DNA of 64,000 nucleotides from UBA4781 sp963556045 (GTDB taxonomy: Bacteria; Chloroflexota; Anaerolineae; Anaerolineales; Anaerolineaceae): NCBI GenBank assembly GCA_963556045.3, contig CAUVYA020000002.1, forward strand, positions 806,001 through 870,000, in the 5' to 3' direction. Made by a program: the position numbers and the translations under genes. Within the stretch, counting starts at the first letter, position 1. Each line of letters begins with the position of its first letter. This document shows, one piece after another, positions 50,670 through 58,655 of the stretch. The notes under the pieces are model-generated. The model made no database searches, was not told the DNA's origin, and saw only the letters and a list, made by a program, of their open reading frames with translations.

Positions 50670-53006
50670 ATGGTAAATCGTAAAAATAAAGAATTGTATC
50701 TTGGTAAGTTATTTGATCTATCAAAAAAGAAGATCCTGACCGATCAGCCACTGCTGTACGATCTGGATGATCTGACCACACATGCCATCGTTACCGGTAT
50801 GACCGGTTCTGGAAAAACCGGGTTGTGCGTGGGGCTGTTGGAAGAAGCAGCAATGCAAAATATCCCTGCCATCATCATTGATCCTAAAGGAGATTTGACC
50901 AACCTCATGCTGCATTTCCCCGAGTTGAGATCGAAAGATTTCGAACCGTGGATCAATCCTGATCTGGCAAAGAGCGAAGGAAAAACGATTGTAGAAATGG
51001 CAGCCAGCACCGCACAATCATGGAAAAAGGGATTGCAGGAATGGGAAATCACACAGGAAGATCTCCGCAAACTACAATCCAGCGTTGATCGAACCATATA
51101 CACTCCCGGTTCCTCTAAGGGGATTCCGGTTGATATACTGACATCGTTCAACTCCCCGGAAGTAGAGTGGGAGGAAAATGAAGAATCGCTGAGAGAAATG
51201 ATCTCGAGCACGGTCACTGCCCTTTTAACACTGGTAGGATTCAAGGATATTGATCCTCTACGTTCGCGCGAACATATTCTGATCGCCAATATCATCGAAC
51301 ATAGCTGGAAGAATGAGAATAAACTTGATCTCCAATCTCTGATCCTGGAGATACAGAATCCTCCGTTCAACAAACTGGGCGCTTTCCCCATAGATACGTT
51401 CTATCCCAGAAAGGAACGTGATGATCTTGCCCTGCAGTTGAACAATTTTCTGGCATCCCCCTCATTCCAATCGTGGATCGAGGGGCAGCCTCTAGACATA
51501 GAGAATTTCCTGTATACACCACAGGGGAAGCCGCGCCACAGCATCTTCTATCTGGCGCATCTGGATGATACCGAGCGCATGTTCTTTGTGACCCTGTTGT
51601 TTGCGGCAGTGGATGCCTGGATGCGCAAACAAACGGGAACCACCAGCATCCGCGCGCTGCTGTATTTTGATGAGATCCTCGGATACCTGCCGCCGGTTGC
51701 CAATCCGCCCTCCAAACCGCTGATCATTCGCCTACTGAAACAGGCGCGCGCTTTTGGGCTGGGGTTGATTTTAACCACACAGAACCCCATTGACGTCGAT
51801 TACAAGGCTCTATCCAATGCTGGCACATGGATGATCGGTCGTTTGCAAACTGAGCAGGATAAACAACGCCTGCTGGATGGATTGGAAAGCGTTTCTGGAG
51901 GGATGAGCCGCAGCACGGTCGATAAAACTATTTCGTCTTTAGGAAAACGCGTGTTCCTGCTGCAAAATGTGCATGAAAAACAGCCCGTCATCTTCCAGAC
52001 TCGCTGGGTGATGAATTACCTCACCGGACCGCTTGCATTGCGACAGATACCCGCGCTAAATACACTGGCAGGGGCGCAGTTACCCCAGATTGAACCATCC
52101 CAAGATGAGACATCACAAACCTATTCCACAACACCTACAAATGCGATGAGTTCTTCCAGTGGTGCAGCCCTCTACATCCGAACGGGCAGCCAGCCTACCG
52201 GCGAAAAGACCGCATTGCTTGGTCAGGCAGAAGTGAGTTTCTATTCGCGCAGCCCAGCCATCAATACCAGCCACACCATCACGATCATCATGCCCGAACC
52301 ACCACAGAAAGCACTCGATTGGGATGAGAGCGTGGTTCAGGACATCAAACAGGATAGCTTCTCTGCGGCAAACGATATCAAGATCAGTGCTGGCAAATTG
52401 ACTGCCTGGATGATGGATGAGAAATGGTGGCAAACTCAGAAAAAAGAGTTTGAACAATGGATCTATGAAACAGACAGCTATTCTGTTTTCAGACACAAGG
52501 AAATTGGGCTGCAATCAGAAGAAGGGGAAGATAAAGCAGCTTTCGAATTGCGCTGTCAAAAAACCATACAGAATACATTACAGACTGAACTGGATGTTCT
52601 GGAAAGAAAATATAAAACCAAACTGACCGGTGCACAAAATAAGATAGATCGCCAAAAATTACGCGTCGAGAAATACGAAGGTGAGGTCAACAGCCGCCGC
52701 ATGGAAATGCTCAGCCGAGGTGGGCAGGCAGTACTCACTCTGCTGACCAGGAAAAAAGTAACCGGCGTCTCCAGTTCATTGACCAAAAAGCGCATGTTCG
52801 ATGAAGCGCAGGCAAAACTTGAAGAAGCACAGCAGGTCCTCAGCGATTATCAGGAAGCATTCACGCAACTGCAAAGCAATCTGGAAGATGAGAAAAGTAT
52901 CATCCAGGATAAATGGAGCGATCCCACTGCGACCATCGAGGAAATCCGCCTCACTCCCACCAAACAACGTATCCGGGTTGATATCTTCGGTATTCTGCTG
53001 GAGTAG
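50670..53006 (+). CDS. HerA-like P-loop ATPase (DUF853/DUF87 type)
   Basis: A 778-residue ATPase. Walker A is GMTGSGKT (about residues 43-50), followed by IIIDPKGDLTNL, as in HerA/FtsK-type motors; Walker B is ALLYFDEI near residue 330; the arginine-finger region and LGLILTTQNPIDVDYK follow. The C-terminal part from about residue 600 is a charged coiled coil (TGAQNKIDRQKLRVEKYEGE). The usual HerA partner NurA nuclease is not in the window. DNA pumping or protein-complex remodelling is possible; the role is unknown. A bidirectional terminator follows. Confidence 0.82.
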   Translation: MVNRKNKELYLGKLFDLSKKKILTDQPLLYDLDDLTTHAIVTGMTGSGKTGLCVGLLEEAAMQNIPAIIIDPKGDLTNLMLHFPELRSKDFEPWINPDLAKSEGKTIVEMAASTAQSWKKGLQEWEITQEDLRKLQSSVDRTIYTPGSSKGIPVDILTSFNSPEVEWEENEESLREMISSTVTALLTLVGFKDIDPLRSREHILIANIIEHSWKNENKLDLQSLILEIQNPPFNKLGAFPIDTFYPRKERDDLALQLNNFLASPSFQSWIEGQPLDIENFLYTPQGKPRHSIFYLAHLDDTERMFFVTLLFAAVDAWMRKQTGTTSIRALLYFDEILGYLPPVANPPSKPLIIRLLKQARAFGLGLILTTQNPIDVDYKALSNAGTWMIGRLQTEQDKQRLLDGLESVSGGMSRSTVDKTISSLGKRVFLLQNVHEKQPVIFQTRWVMNYLTGPLALRQIPALNTLAGAQLPQIEPSQDETSQTYSTTPTNAMSSSSGAALYIRTGSQPTGEKTALLGQAEVSFYSRSPAINTSHTITIIMPEPPQKALDWDESVVQDIKQDSFSAANDIKISAGKLTAWMMDEKWWQTQKKEFEQWIYETDSYSVFRHKEIGLQSEEGEDKAAFELRCQKTIQNTLQTELDVLERKYKTKLTGAQNKIDRQKLRVEKYEGEVNSRRMEMLSRGGQAVLTLLTRKKVTGVSSSLTKKRMFDEAQAKLEEAQQVLSDYQEAFTQLQSNLEDEKSIIQDKWSDPTATIEEIRLTPTKQRIRVDIFGILLE

Positions 53007-53009
53007 AAA

Positions 53010-53036
53010 AAAGGATCGCGATGGCGATCCTTTTCA
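53010..53036. terminator. Bidirectional terminator between the HerA-like gene and recR
   Basis: AAAGGATCGC (53010-53019), loop GATG, GCGATCCTTT (53024-53033): a perfect 10-bp stem with T-tracts on both strands, between two convergent genes. Confidence 0.9.
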
Positions 53037-53045
53037 ATTCCCTTG

Positions 53046-53654
53046 CTATTCCATCTCCTGCCTGCCTGCCAGCGCCCGTAGGATGGTGGTTTGATCGGTA
53101 TATTCCAGATCCCCTCCCACCGGCAGCCCGCGCGCCAATCGTGTAATCCGGACAGCATAAGGGTTCAATTGTTTCTTGATATAGAGAGCCGTTGCATCTC
53201 CCTCCATGCTGGGGTTAGTGGCAATGATGATCTCCTTGATCAACCCATCTTTGACGCGTTGCTCCAATTCATGGATTCGCAGATCTCCCGGACCAATACC
53301 TTCAATGGGAGAAAGCGCTCCATGCAGCACGTGGTAGCGCCCCTGGAAAGCAGCTGCCCTCTCGATCGCCAGCACATCCATTGGATCTTCAACCACACAG
53401 ATCACTCCAGTCTCACGCTTCGGATCCGCGCAGATATCACATTGCGTTCGATCTACCAAGGTGATGTTGAAACACGTCTGGCAAACACCGGTCGCCAGTT
53501 GCAGCCCTTTTAGAGCTTCTGCCAGTTCCGACGAGATCGTATCGGGCGCTTTCAATAAAAAGAAAGCCAATCGAGAAGCCGTTTTAGGTCCGATACCCGG
53601 TAATCGTTCGAAAGCATTGATCAGTCTTTGCAGAGGTTCAGGCAGCAATGACAT
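53046..53654 (-). CDS. recR: Recombination mediator RecR
   Basis: RecF-pathway protein that helps load RecA at gaps. Helix-hairpin-helix LPGIGPKTASRLAF at the N-terminus, zinc finger Cys58, Cys61, Cys72, Cys75, then a Toprim domain with VVEDPMDVLAIE and the ATNPSMEGDATALYI segment; 202 residues. It follows ybaB and dnaX in the usual dnaX-ybaB-recR order. Confidence 0.97.
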   Translation of the reverse strand: MSLLPEPLQRLINAFERLPGIGPKTASRLAFFLLKAPDTISSELAEALKGLQLATGVCQTCFNITLVDRTQCDICADPKRETGVICVVEDPMDVLAIERAAAFQGRYHVLHGALSPIEGIGPGDLRIHELEQRVKDGLIKEIIIATNPSMEGDATALYIKKQLNPYAVRITRLARGLPVGGDLEYTDQTTILRALAGRQEME

Positions 53655-53663
53655 GATTAACTC

Positions 53664-53981
53664 CTAACGCCCTAAGCCGCTGATAGGTCCCAGTTTTTTC
53701 ACGGTGTGTTTGCGAACCTTGTCCAGACCCTTGTTGATTACCTCCACCATGAGACCTTCCAATGCTGCGGCATCCAGTGTTTTGAGAAATTCCGGGTCGA
53801 TCTCAACCGCCTTGCACTCCTGCGCTCCGCTGAAGGTGATCTTTACAGATCCACCTCGAATATCAGCACTGATCTGTTCTTTTTCCAGTTCTTTCTGCGC
53901 AATCTGCAGATGCTGCTGCATCTCGCGCATCTGCCCCAGCAGATTCTCATTCTTCATCAAACCTTTTTGACCTTTTGTCAT
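53664..53981 (-). CDS. ybaB: YbaB/EbfC family nucleoid-associated protein
   Basis: A 105-residue DNA-binding protein of the YbaB/EbfC family: LLGQMREMQQHLQIAQKELE is the helical dimer part, then GGSVKITFSGAQECKAVEIDP. Forms a conserved operon with dnaX (8 bases upstream) and recR (9 bases downstream). Confidence 0.93.
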   Translation of the reverse strand: MTKGQKGLMKNENLLGQMREMQQHLQIAQKELEKEQISADIRGGSVKITFSGAQECKAVEIDPEFLKTLDAAALEGLMVEVINKGLDKVRKHTVKKLGPISGLGR

Positions 53982-53989
53982 TCCGTGCT

Positions 53990-55663
53990 TTACTCCTTCT
54001 TTTTGATCTCTCCACCCAGCGAGAGCGCAGTTCGCACCAAACTACCGTGATCCTGTGTATCCTGAGTGGAGTGGCGATTCAATCCATTTTTTCCTACCAG
54101 GCATTCTACCTGAACATCCAATCCCACTATCTCTTTTACAGCATTGCGAGTTACTTCTTTGTTAACTTCATCATCCATTTTCGAGAGCAGCAGATCGCTC
54201 TCAAAACCTAATTTCAACCTTGCACCTTCCAACCGAATAGACTTGCATGAATTTAGTAATCCTGCCGTAGCTGGTCTTTCATGGCGCACTCTGGAACAGA
54301 TATCCTTCCAGTGTTCCAGAATGAGAGATTCAGGTGAAGACATATTTTCTTCCGTCACATCCTCTTTTTGCACCTCTTGTTCCTGTGTTGGAATTAATTT
54401 CTCCTCCACAGGCGGTTGGGAATTCTCCGGCTGGTCAGACTGGATATCTTCTTCTCTCTTATTATTTTGTTTTTCTTCAACTGCTTTCTTATCGCGAGGT
54501 GCAGGTTTTTTAGTCGTTTTTTGAACCTGGGGTTTCACATCAGCAGTTTTTGTTACGGGTGACTGATCGGTTTCACCACTCTGCCTGTCTTCTTCCATAC
54601 ATTCCACAACTGCCATTTCAAGTGCCAGGCTGGGCTGCCAGCGCGAGCCCATATTATGAGCAGCGTAACTGAACTGCTGGATCCATTTCACGAGAGCCTG
54701 AGTAGAAACAGATGTGGATTGCGCAGTCATTTTCTTCTTCAAATCCTGTGTTGCTTCCACATCGTCCACATTACCAACTTTTATGAGCATCAACGCTCGT
54801 AAATATTCCACCACCTGGTTGGAGAATTGCCGTGCATCTGTGCCGCTATCGAGAGCAGTATGAATCGCAGAAATCGCCTGATCGGTCTCTTTGGTTAACA
54901 TATGATCAACCATCTGGATCACTTTTTCGTTAGAAGACGTACCCAGCACTTCCTCTGTCAGTACCAGTGAAATGGCATCGCCTGTCGAAGCGATCTGATC
55001 CAGAAGTGAAATCGCATCGCGCATGCTGCCAGTTGCCTGGCGCGCGATCATGGTCAGCGCTTCCATCTCGAAAGTCAATTCTTCGTTTTCCGCAATATGT
55101 TTTAACTGGGCAATAATATAATTCAGGGGGATCTGCCGAAATTCATAGCGCTGGCAGCGTGACAGCACCGTGGCAGGGATCTTGTGTATCTCGGTAGTTG
55201 CCAGGATAAAAATCGTATGAACGGGGGGTTCTTCCAGTGTTTTCAATAAGGCATTGAAAGCAGCCGTTGAAAGCATATGCACTTCGTCAATGATATACAC
55301 TTTATTTGTTCCCTGCGAGGGAGCGTAATTTACTTTCTCGCGCAGGTCACGAATGTCATCCACGCTGGTATTGGAAGCAGCATCAATTTCTATCAGGTCC
55401 ATGAAGCGACCATTATTGATGGTTTTACAATTTTCACATTCTTCACAGGGTCTGGCATCTCGTTCTGGATGCGTACAGTTGAGAGCTTTAGCCAGAATGC
55501 GTGCAGTGGAGGTTTTACCCGTTCCACGCGGACCAGAAAACAGATAGGCATGTGCCACCTTATCCAGAGTCACTGCATTATGCAGGGTATGCACGATCGC
55601 CTCCTGCCCTACGATCTCCTGCCAGTTGGATGGACGCCATTTTCGATAATATGCCTGTGCCAT
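53990..55663 (-). CDS. dnaX: DNA polymerase III subunit gamma/tau
   Basis: AAA+ clamp-loader subunit, 557 residues. The P-loop GPRGTGKT is at residues 44-51, the zinc module uses Cys63, Cys73, Cys76 and Cys79, and the DEVH-like Walker B is YIIDEVHMLS. Domain III and a Gln/Pro/Lys/Glu-rich linker follow, then a C-terminal part (SLILEHWKDICSRVRHERP) that fits the tau tail, which binds the polymerase. I saw no clear programmed frameshift. A TATAAT (55699-55704) on the minus strand lies 35 bases before the start. Confidence 0.96.
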   Translation of the reverse strand: MAQAYYRKWRPSNWQEIVGQEAIVHTLHNAVTLDKVAHAYLFSGPRGTGKTSTARILAKALNCTHPERDARPCEECENCKTINNGRFMDLIEIDAASNTSVDDIRDLREKVNYAPSQGTNKVYIIDEVHMLSTAAFNALLKTLEEPPVHTIFILATTEIHKIPATVLSRCQRYEFRQIPLNYIIAQLKHIAENEELTFEMEALTMIARQATGSMRDAISLLDQIASTGDAISLVLTEEVLGTSSNEKVIQMVDHMLTKETDQAISAIHTALDSGTDARQFSNQVVEYLRALMLIKVGNVDDVEATQDLKKKMTAQSTSVSTQALVKWIQQFSYAAHNMGSRWQPSLALEMAVVECMEEDRQSGETDQSPVTKTADVKPQVQKTTKKPAPRDKKAVEEKQNNKREEDIQSDQPENSQPPVEEKLIPTQEQEVQKEDVTEENMSSPESLILEHWKDICSRVRHERPATAGLLNSCKSIRLEGARLKLGFESDLLLSKMDDEVNKEVTRNAVKEIVGLDVQVECLVGKNGLNRHSTQDTQDHGSLVRTALSLGGEIKKKE

Positions 55664-55803
55664 ACGAATCCTTTTTGGTGAAATACTTCAATAATGGAAT
55701 TATAGCCATAAATCCATCGCGGGAACTTAAAAACAAGTGTTTTTCTTACTATTATCTTATTTTATGTTAATACCAATTCGGACTATTTAGGTATAATATA
55801 TCT

Positions 55804-55941
55804 TTGATACCAAAGACCTTTTATCAGTATTGGTATCGCCACCGCAAAGCAGCGTATCCCTCCTTATGCTGCGCCCCACAAGGGTCGCGTGTGGCAATCC
55901 CTCCCAAAGCTGCCGGTTAACCCCCGGCAGCTTATTTTTTT
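55804..55941 (+). ncRNA. Candidate C-rich small RNA with UCCCUCC motifs
   Basis: No open frame fits. By eye the RNA would start near 55804, after a TATAAT at 55792-55797, and has: hairpin 1, GATACCAA / TTGGTATC (55806-55813, 55830-55837); hairpin 2, GCAGCGTA / TATGCTGC (55849-55856, 55865-55872) with an eight-base loop UCCCUCCU; hairpin 3, CCACA / TGTGG (55876-55880, 55890-55894); an unpaired stretch with a second UCCCUCCC (55898-55905); and a terminator (55907-55941). The two C-rich sites could pair with Shine-Dalgarno GGAGG, as in other C-rich sRNAs. It is not SRP RNA, 6S or tmRNA by sequence. Function inferred. Confidence 0.6.
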
Positions 55942-55942
55942 C
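55907..55942 (+). terminator. Intrinsic terminator of the candidate small RNA
   Basis: AAGCTGCCGG (55907-55916), loop TTAACCC, CCGGCAGCTT (55924-55933), then ATTTTTTT. Perfect 10-bp stem, a strong terminator with no coding gene upstream on that strand, which supports an RNA gene there. Confidence 0.9.
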
Positions 55943-55971
55943 TTGTCAGCCACATTCCACAATGCTATAAT
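55943..55971 (+). promoter_or_regulatory. Promoter of tRNA-Arg
   Basis: TTGTCA (55943-55948), 17 bases, TATAAT (55966-55971). The -35 box directly follows the small RNA's terminator tract. Confidence 0.75.
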
Positions 55972-55983
55972 TCGCATATCAAT

Positions 55984-56057
55984 GCCCCAGTGGCTCAAGT
56001 GGATAGAGCGAGGCACTCCTAACGCCTAGATTGGGGGTTCGAGTCCCTCCTGGGGCA
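55984..56057 (+). tRNA. tRNA-Arg (anticodon CCT)
   Basis: Acceptor GCCCCAG / CTGGGGC, anticodon loop CTCCTAA with CCT at 56018-56020 (reads AGG), T-arm GGGGGTTCGAGTCCC, discriminator A. CCA not encoded. 74 bases. Confidence 0.95.
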
Positions 56058-56060
56058 TAT

Positions 56061-56090
56061 AAGATCCAGCTTTTTGCTGGATCTTGTTAA
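56061..56090 (+). terminator. Intrinsic terminator after tRNA-Arg
   Basis: AAGATCCAGC (56061-56070), loop TTTTT, GCTGGATCTT (56076-56085), then GTTAATTT. Perfect 10-bp stem. Confidence 0.8.
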
Positions 56091-56131
56091 TTTAATTGTT
56101 CTATCCTACTTCTTGATTATTAATACATACA

Positions 56132-57253
56132 CTAACTATTAAACAGTGCATCATCTTTTTGTTCTTCAAGTAATTTGAAAAATTGGGTTACGATGAGAGG
56201 ATCAAAATGAATGCTGGATTGTTCTTTTAGATAAGTGATGATCTTCTTTCTATCCCAGGCTTTCCGATAGGGACGATCTGAATTAAGCGCATCCCAAACA
56301 TCTACGATCGCAAAGATGCGAGCTTCAAGAGGGATTTGGTCTTCCTTTAAGCCATTTGGATATCCACTTCCATCCCATTTTTCATGATGCATATAAGGAA
56401 TATTCAAAGCTGGTCGCAGGTATTTGATTGGAGATAGTAGCTTATAAGCAATTTGTGGATGCTGCTTCATTAACATCCACTCTTCTTTATTCAGTGGTCC
56501 TGGTTTGTGCAAAATACTATCAGGGAGCATTATTTTACCAATATCATGCAACAAGGCACCTCTACGAATATGGACCAATTCATCTTTTTTCAGACCTAAT
56601 ATTTCTGCCAATCGTAAAGTAATTTCCGTTACTCGAACCGCATGACCTTCGGTTACCTGATCACGCAACTCAAGTGTTTTTGACCATCCCTCGATTGTCT
56701 TATCATATGCAGATGCTAGATTCATATTTGAAATTTGTAATTTTTCGTATTGTTCTGCATTGTCGATAGCAATTGCAGCTTGACCGGTCAACATATGCAA
56801 AAAATCTAACCAGGCTTCCTGTCCGCTGATCTTTGTCTTATTAAAGACTTCGAAAACGCCTTTTACCTCTCCTTTGGATATCAAAGGAATACCTATATAA
56901 CTGCTGAATTTATCTGGGACAAATATCGAAAACCGGAGAGGTTTTTCTCTTATTTCAGATAGATCCGATATCAAAACCATTTTTCTATCCGCAATTACCC
57001 TGCCGGCTAAACCTTCACCAGGTTTAAGTTGAATATCTTGCCAATCTGTGGATTTAAATCCACTGCTGCATTTGTACTCCAATACATTTTGAAGCGAATC
57101 ATATTTATAAATGGAAATAGCATCAACCTGTAATTTATCAATGCATTCTTCCACGATCGTATTCAATACAATATTTAAATCAAAACTTCCTAGAATAGAC
57201 ATATCAATATGCCTTAGGGCGTTTAATCTTTGTAACTGGTTTTCTCGCATCAC
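56132..57253 (-). CDS. HD-GYP phosphodiesterase with GAF domain (C-terminal half of interrupted sensor)
   Basis: Would hydrolyse cyclic di-GMP. The GAF domain covers about residues 20-165; the HD-GYP domain from about 185 has LLHDIGKI, YMHHEKWDGSGYPNGL (HHE and GYP) and DVWDALNSDRPY, so the active site looks intact. Length 373 from the GTG at 57253; an ATG is one codon later. No good ribosome site lies before these starts, since the AAGGAGGG at 57303-57318 is too far upstream, which argues that this is the tail of a longer protein. Confidence 0.7.
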   Translation of the reverse strand: MMRENQLQRLNALRHIDMSILGSFDLNIVLNTIVEECIDKLQVDAISIYKYDSLQNVLEYKCSSGFKSTDWQDIQLKPGEGLAGRVIADRKMVLISDLSEIREKPLRFSIFVPDKFSSYIGIPLISKGEVKGVFEVFNKTKISGQEAWLDFLHMLTGQAAIAIDNAEQYEKLQISNMNLASAYDKTIEGWSKTLELRDQVTEGHAVRVTEITLRLAEILGLKKDELVHIRRGALLHDIGKIMLPDSILHKPGPLNKEEWMLMKQHPQIAYKLLSPIKYLRPALNIPYMHHEKWDGSGYPNGLKEDQIPLEARIFAIVDVWDALNSDRPYRKAWDRKKIITYLKEQSSIHFDPLIVTQFFKLLEEQKDDALFNS

Positions 57254-57325
57254 TTCCGCGTTGATCTGATTTGTTACATCTTCTACTATTGATGCGAAAC
57301 GATATAGCTGTCCCTCCTTATCGAC

Positions 57326-58462
57326 TCAAGGAAAATTGTACCAATTGCATATGATTTTTTCATTATTTTTCGCGTAGATCTCATTTGCATTGACAATAAA
57401 TCCTTTATTAGAATATCCATCAAACGGATTACTATTAAATTTAAACCTAGAAATTCCAGGAAGTAGCTGATCAGAATGTTTACCGATCGCTTCTTCCTCA
57501 GAATATCCAAATATCTCCTCGGCAGCTGGGTTCCAGGCTTCAATTTCGAGGTTAGTGTTCCACTCAATAATACCTAAGGGTGAACGTTCTACAAATTGCA
57601 CCAATCGCTGTTGAGATTCAAATAATTGTTGTTCACTTTGGTTTCGCTGTTCTTTTATTCTGATTGCATTAATCGCATAAGAAAGATCATTCGTTAATTC
57701 TGTCAACAAGTTCACTTCATTTTCATCAAATGCATCCTCTTCGTTTGAATAAATATTCAAGGTACCAACAGCAGAATTATTGATCGCGAATGGCAAGGCG
57801 ATAGCTGATCGATATCCTCGATTCAATGCATTGCTGCGCCAGGGATGATAATTGGGATCACTCTGGATATCATGAACAATGCAAGCCTGACCAGTTCGAA
57901 TTGCGGTTCCGGTTGGACCTTTTCCCGTTGCGTTTTCGTCCCAGGTTATTTTTGCTTGATCGAGGTACCCATCCACAAAACCAAAATCAGCAACTGGTAG
58001 AACACTTTTCTCCACATCATTTACAGCGAAACCAACCCACGACATGCGATACTGACCTGACTCAACAATTACTCGACAGATTTCTTTCATCAAAACAGAC
58101 TCATTATTCTCACGAATAATTATCTGGTTGCACGCACTCAATGTTTGTAAAGCACGGTTTGAACGTCTCAGTGCTTTATTTGTCAGTTGGATTGATTGAA
58201 AAATGGGAACTATCCAAACAATACCAAAGAACATCAATAATGATGTTATCAATGCGATAAGTTCTTCCACCAAATCAAGAGTTGAAACCAGATCTCCGGT
58301 TAAATAATGATAGAACGTCACTGATCGCCTAATAATCATTAATATAATAGCAATTGAAATTGCAAGCCAGGACTTTATCTTTCCGGTGATTTTAATCAAC
58401 TTAAGGGAATAAATTGCACTGAATAACTGTAATAAGATGGAAACAATCATTATGATGATCAT
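57326..58462 (-). CDS. Membrane GAF-PAS sensor (N-terminal half of interrupted sensor)
   Basis: Residues 1-90 have three hydrophobic segments (MIIIMIVSILLQLFSAIYS first). A GAF domain follows at about residues 100-265 (SACNQIIIRENNESVLMKEI, GPTGTAIRTGQACIVHDI), then a PAS domain starting RLVQFVERSPLGIIEWN, cut by UGA at 57326-57328 just before its last strand. 378 residues. Start ATG 58462, with GGGAGGG close upstream; a TTG four codons earlier has no support. Ligand unknown. Confidence 0.7.
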   Translation of the reverse strand: MIIIMIVSILLQLFSAIYSLKLIKITGKIKSWLAISIAIILMIIRRSVTFYHYLTGDLVSTLDLVEELIALITSLLMFFGIVWIVPIFQSIQLTNKALRRSNRALQTLSACNQIIIRENNESVLMKEICRVIVESGQYRMSWVGFAVNDVEKSVLPVADFGFVDGYLDQAKITWDENATGKGPTGTAIRTGQACIVHDIQSDPNYHPWRSNALNRGYRSAIALPFAINNSAVGTLNIYSNEEDAFDENEVNLLTELTNDLSYAINAIRIKEQRNQSEQQLFESQQRLVQFVERSPLGIIEWNTNLEIEAWNPAAEEIFGYSEEEAIGKHSDQLLPGISRFKFNSNPFDGYSNKGFIVNANEIYAKNNEKIICNWYNFP

Positions 58463-58655
58463 TTTCCCTCCCAAGCACCAATAAATTATCTTAACGTGAA
58501 CACTTCATGGTTGATTGTACAACTTTTCAAATACAAATGCTATTGGGTACTTGATAATTCATCTGATAAAAAACCATACAAACATATAGAAAATTCACAA
58601 TTTCTTCACATCTCTCATATATAGTTCAGCAGATAACAGAAACAGGTTTTCTTTT

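Larger units (their letters stand above)
56132..58462 (-). pseudogene. Interrupted membrane GAF-PAS-GAF-HD-GYP sensor (single in-frame UGA)
   Basis: Two reading frames in the same frame are separated only by one UGA at 57326-57328. Without it the locus would encode about 776 residues: three membrane segments, GAF, PAS, a second GAF and an HD-GYP phosphodiesterase domain. The flanking residues read CNWYNFP - stop - VDKEGQLYRFA, which is the normal end of a PAS domain, where leucine is expected at the stop. One base change (TTA to TGA) explains it. It may be a recent nonsense mutation, a sequence error or read-through; the two halves are listed separately. Confidence 0.65.

Noticed and set aside
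55804..55941. SRP 4.5S RNA, 6S RNA or tmRNA
   Set aside because: It lacks the GGAAGGAAGCAGC-type SRP core, the long double-stranded 6S shape and any tmRNA tag or tRNA-like ends.
57326..57328. Selenocysteine codon in the HD-GYP sensor
   Set aside because: Not fully excluded, but the site is not a catalytic cysteine position and no clear SECIS hairpin follows; a leucine-to-stop change is simpler.
57286..57567. Separate 93-codon frame on the minus strand
   Set aside because: It overlaps the PAS-coding frame in another phase and reads as a shadow; a frameshift is not needed because both halves of the sensor are in one frame.
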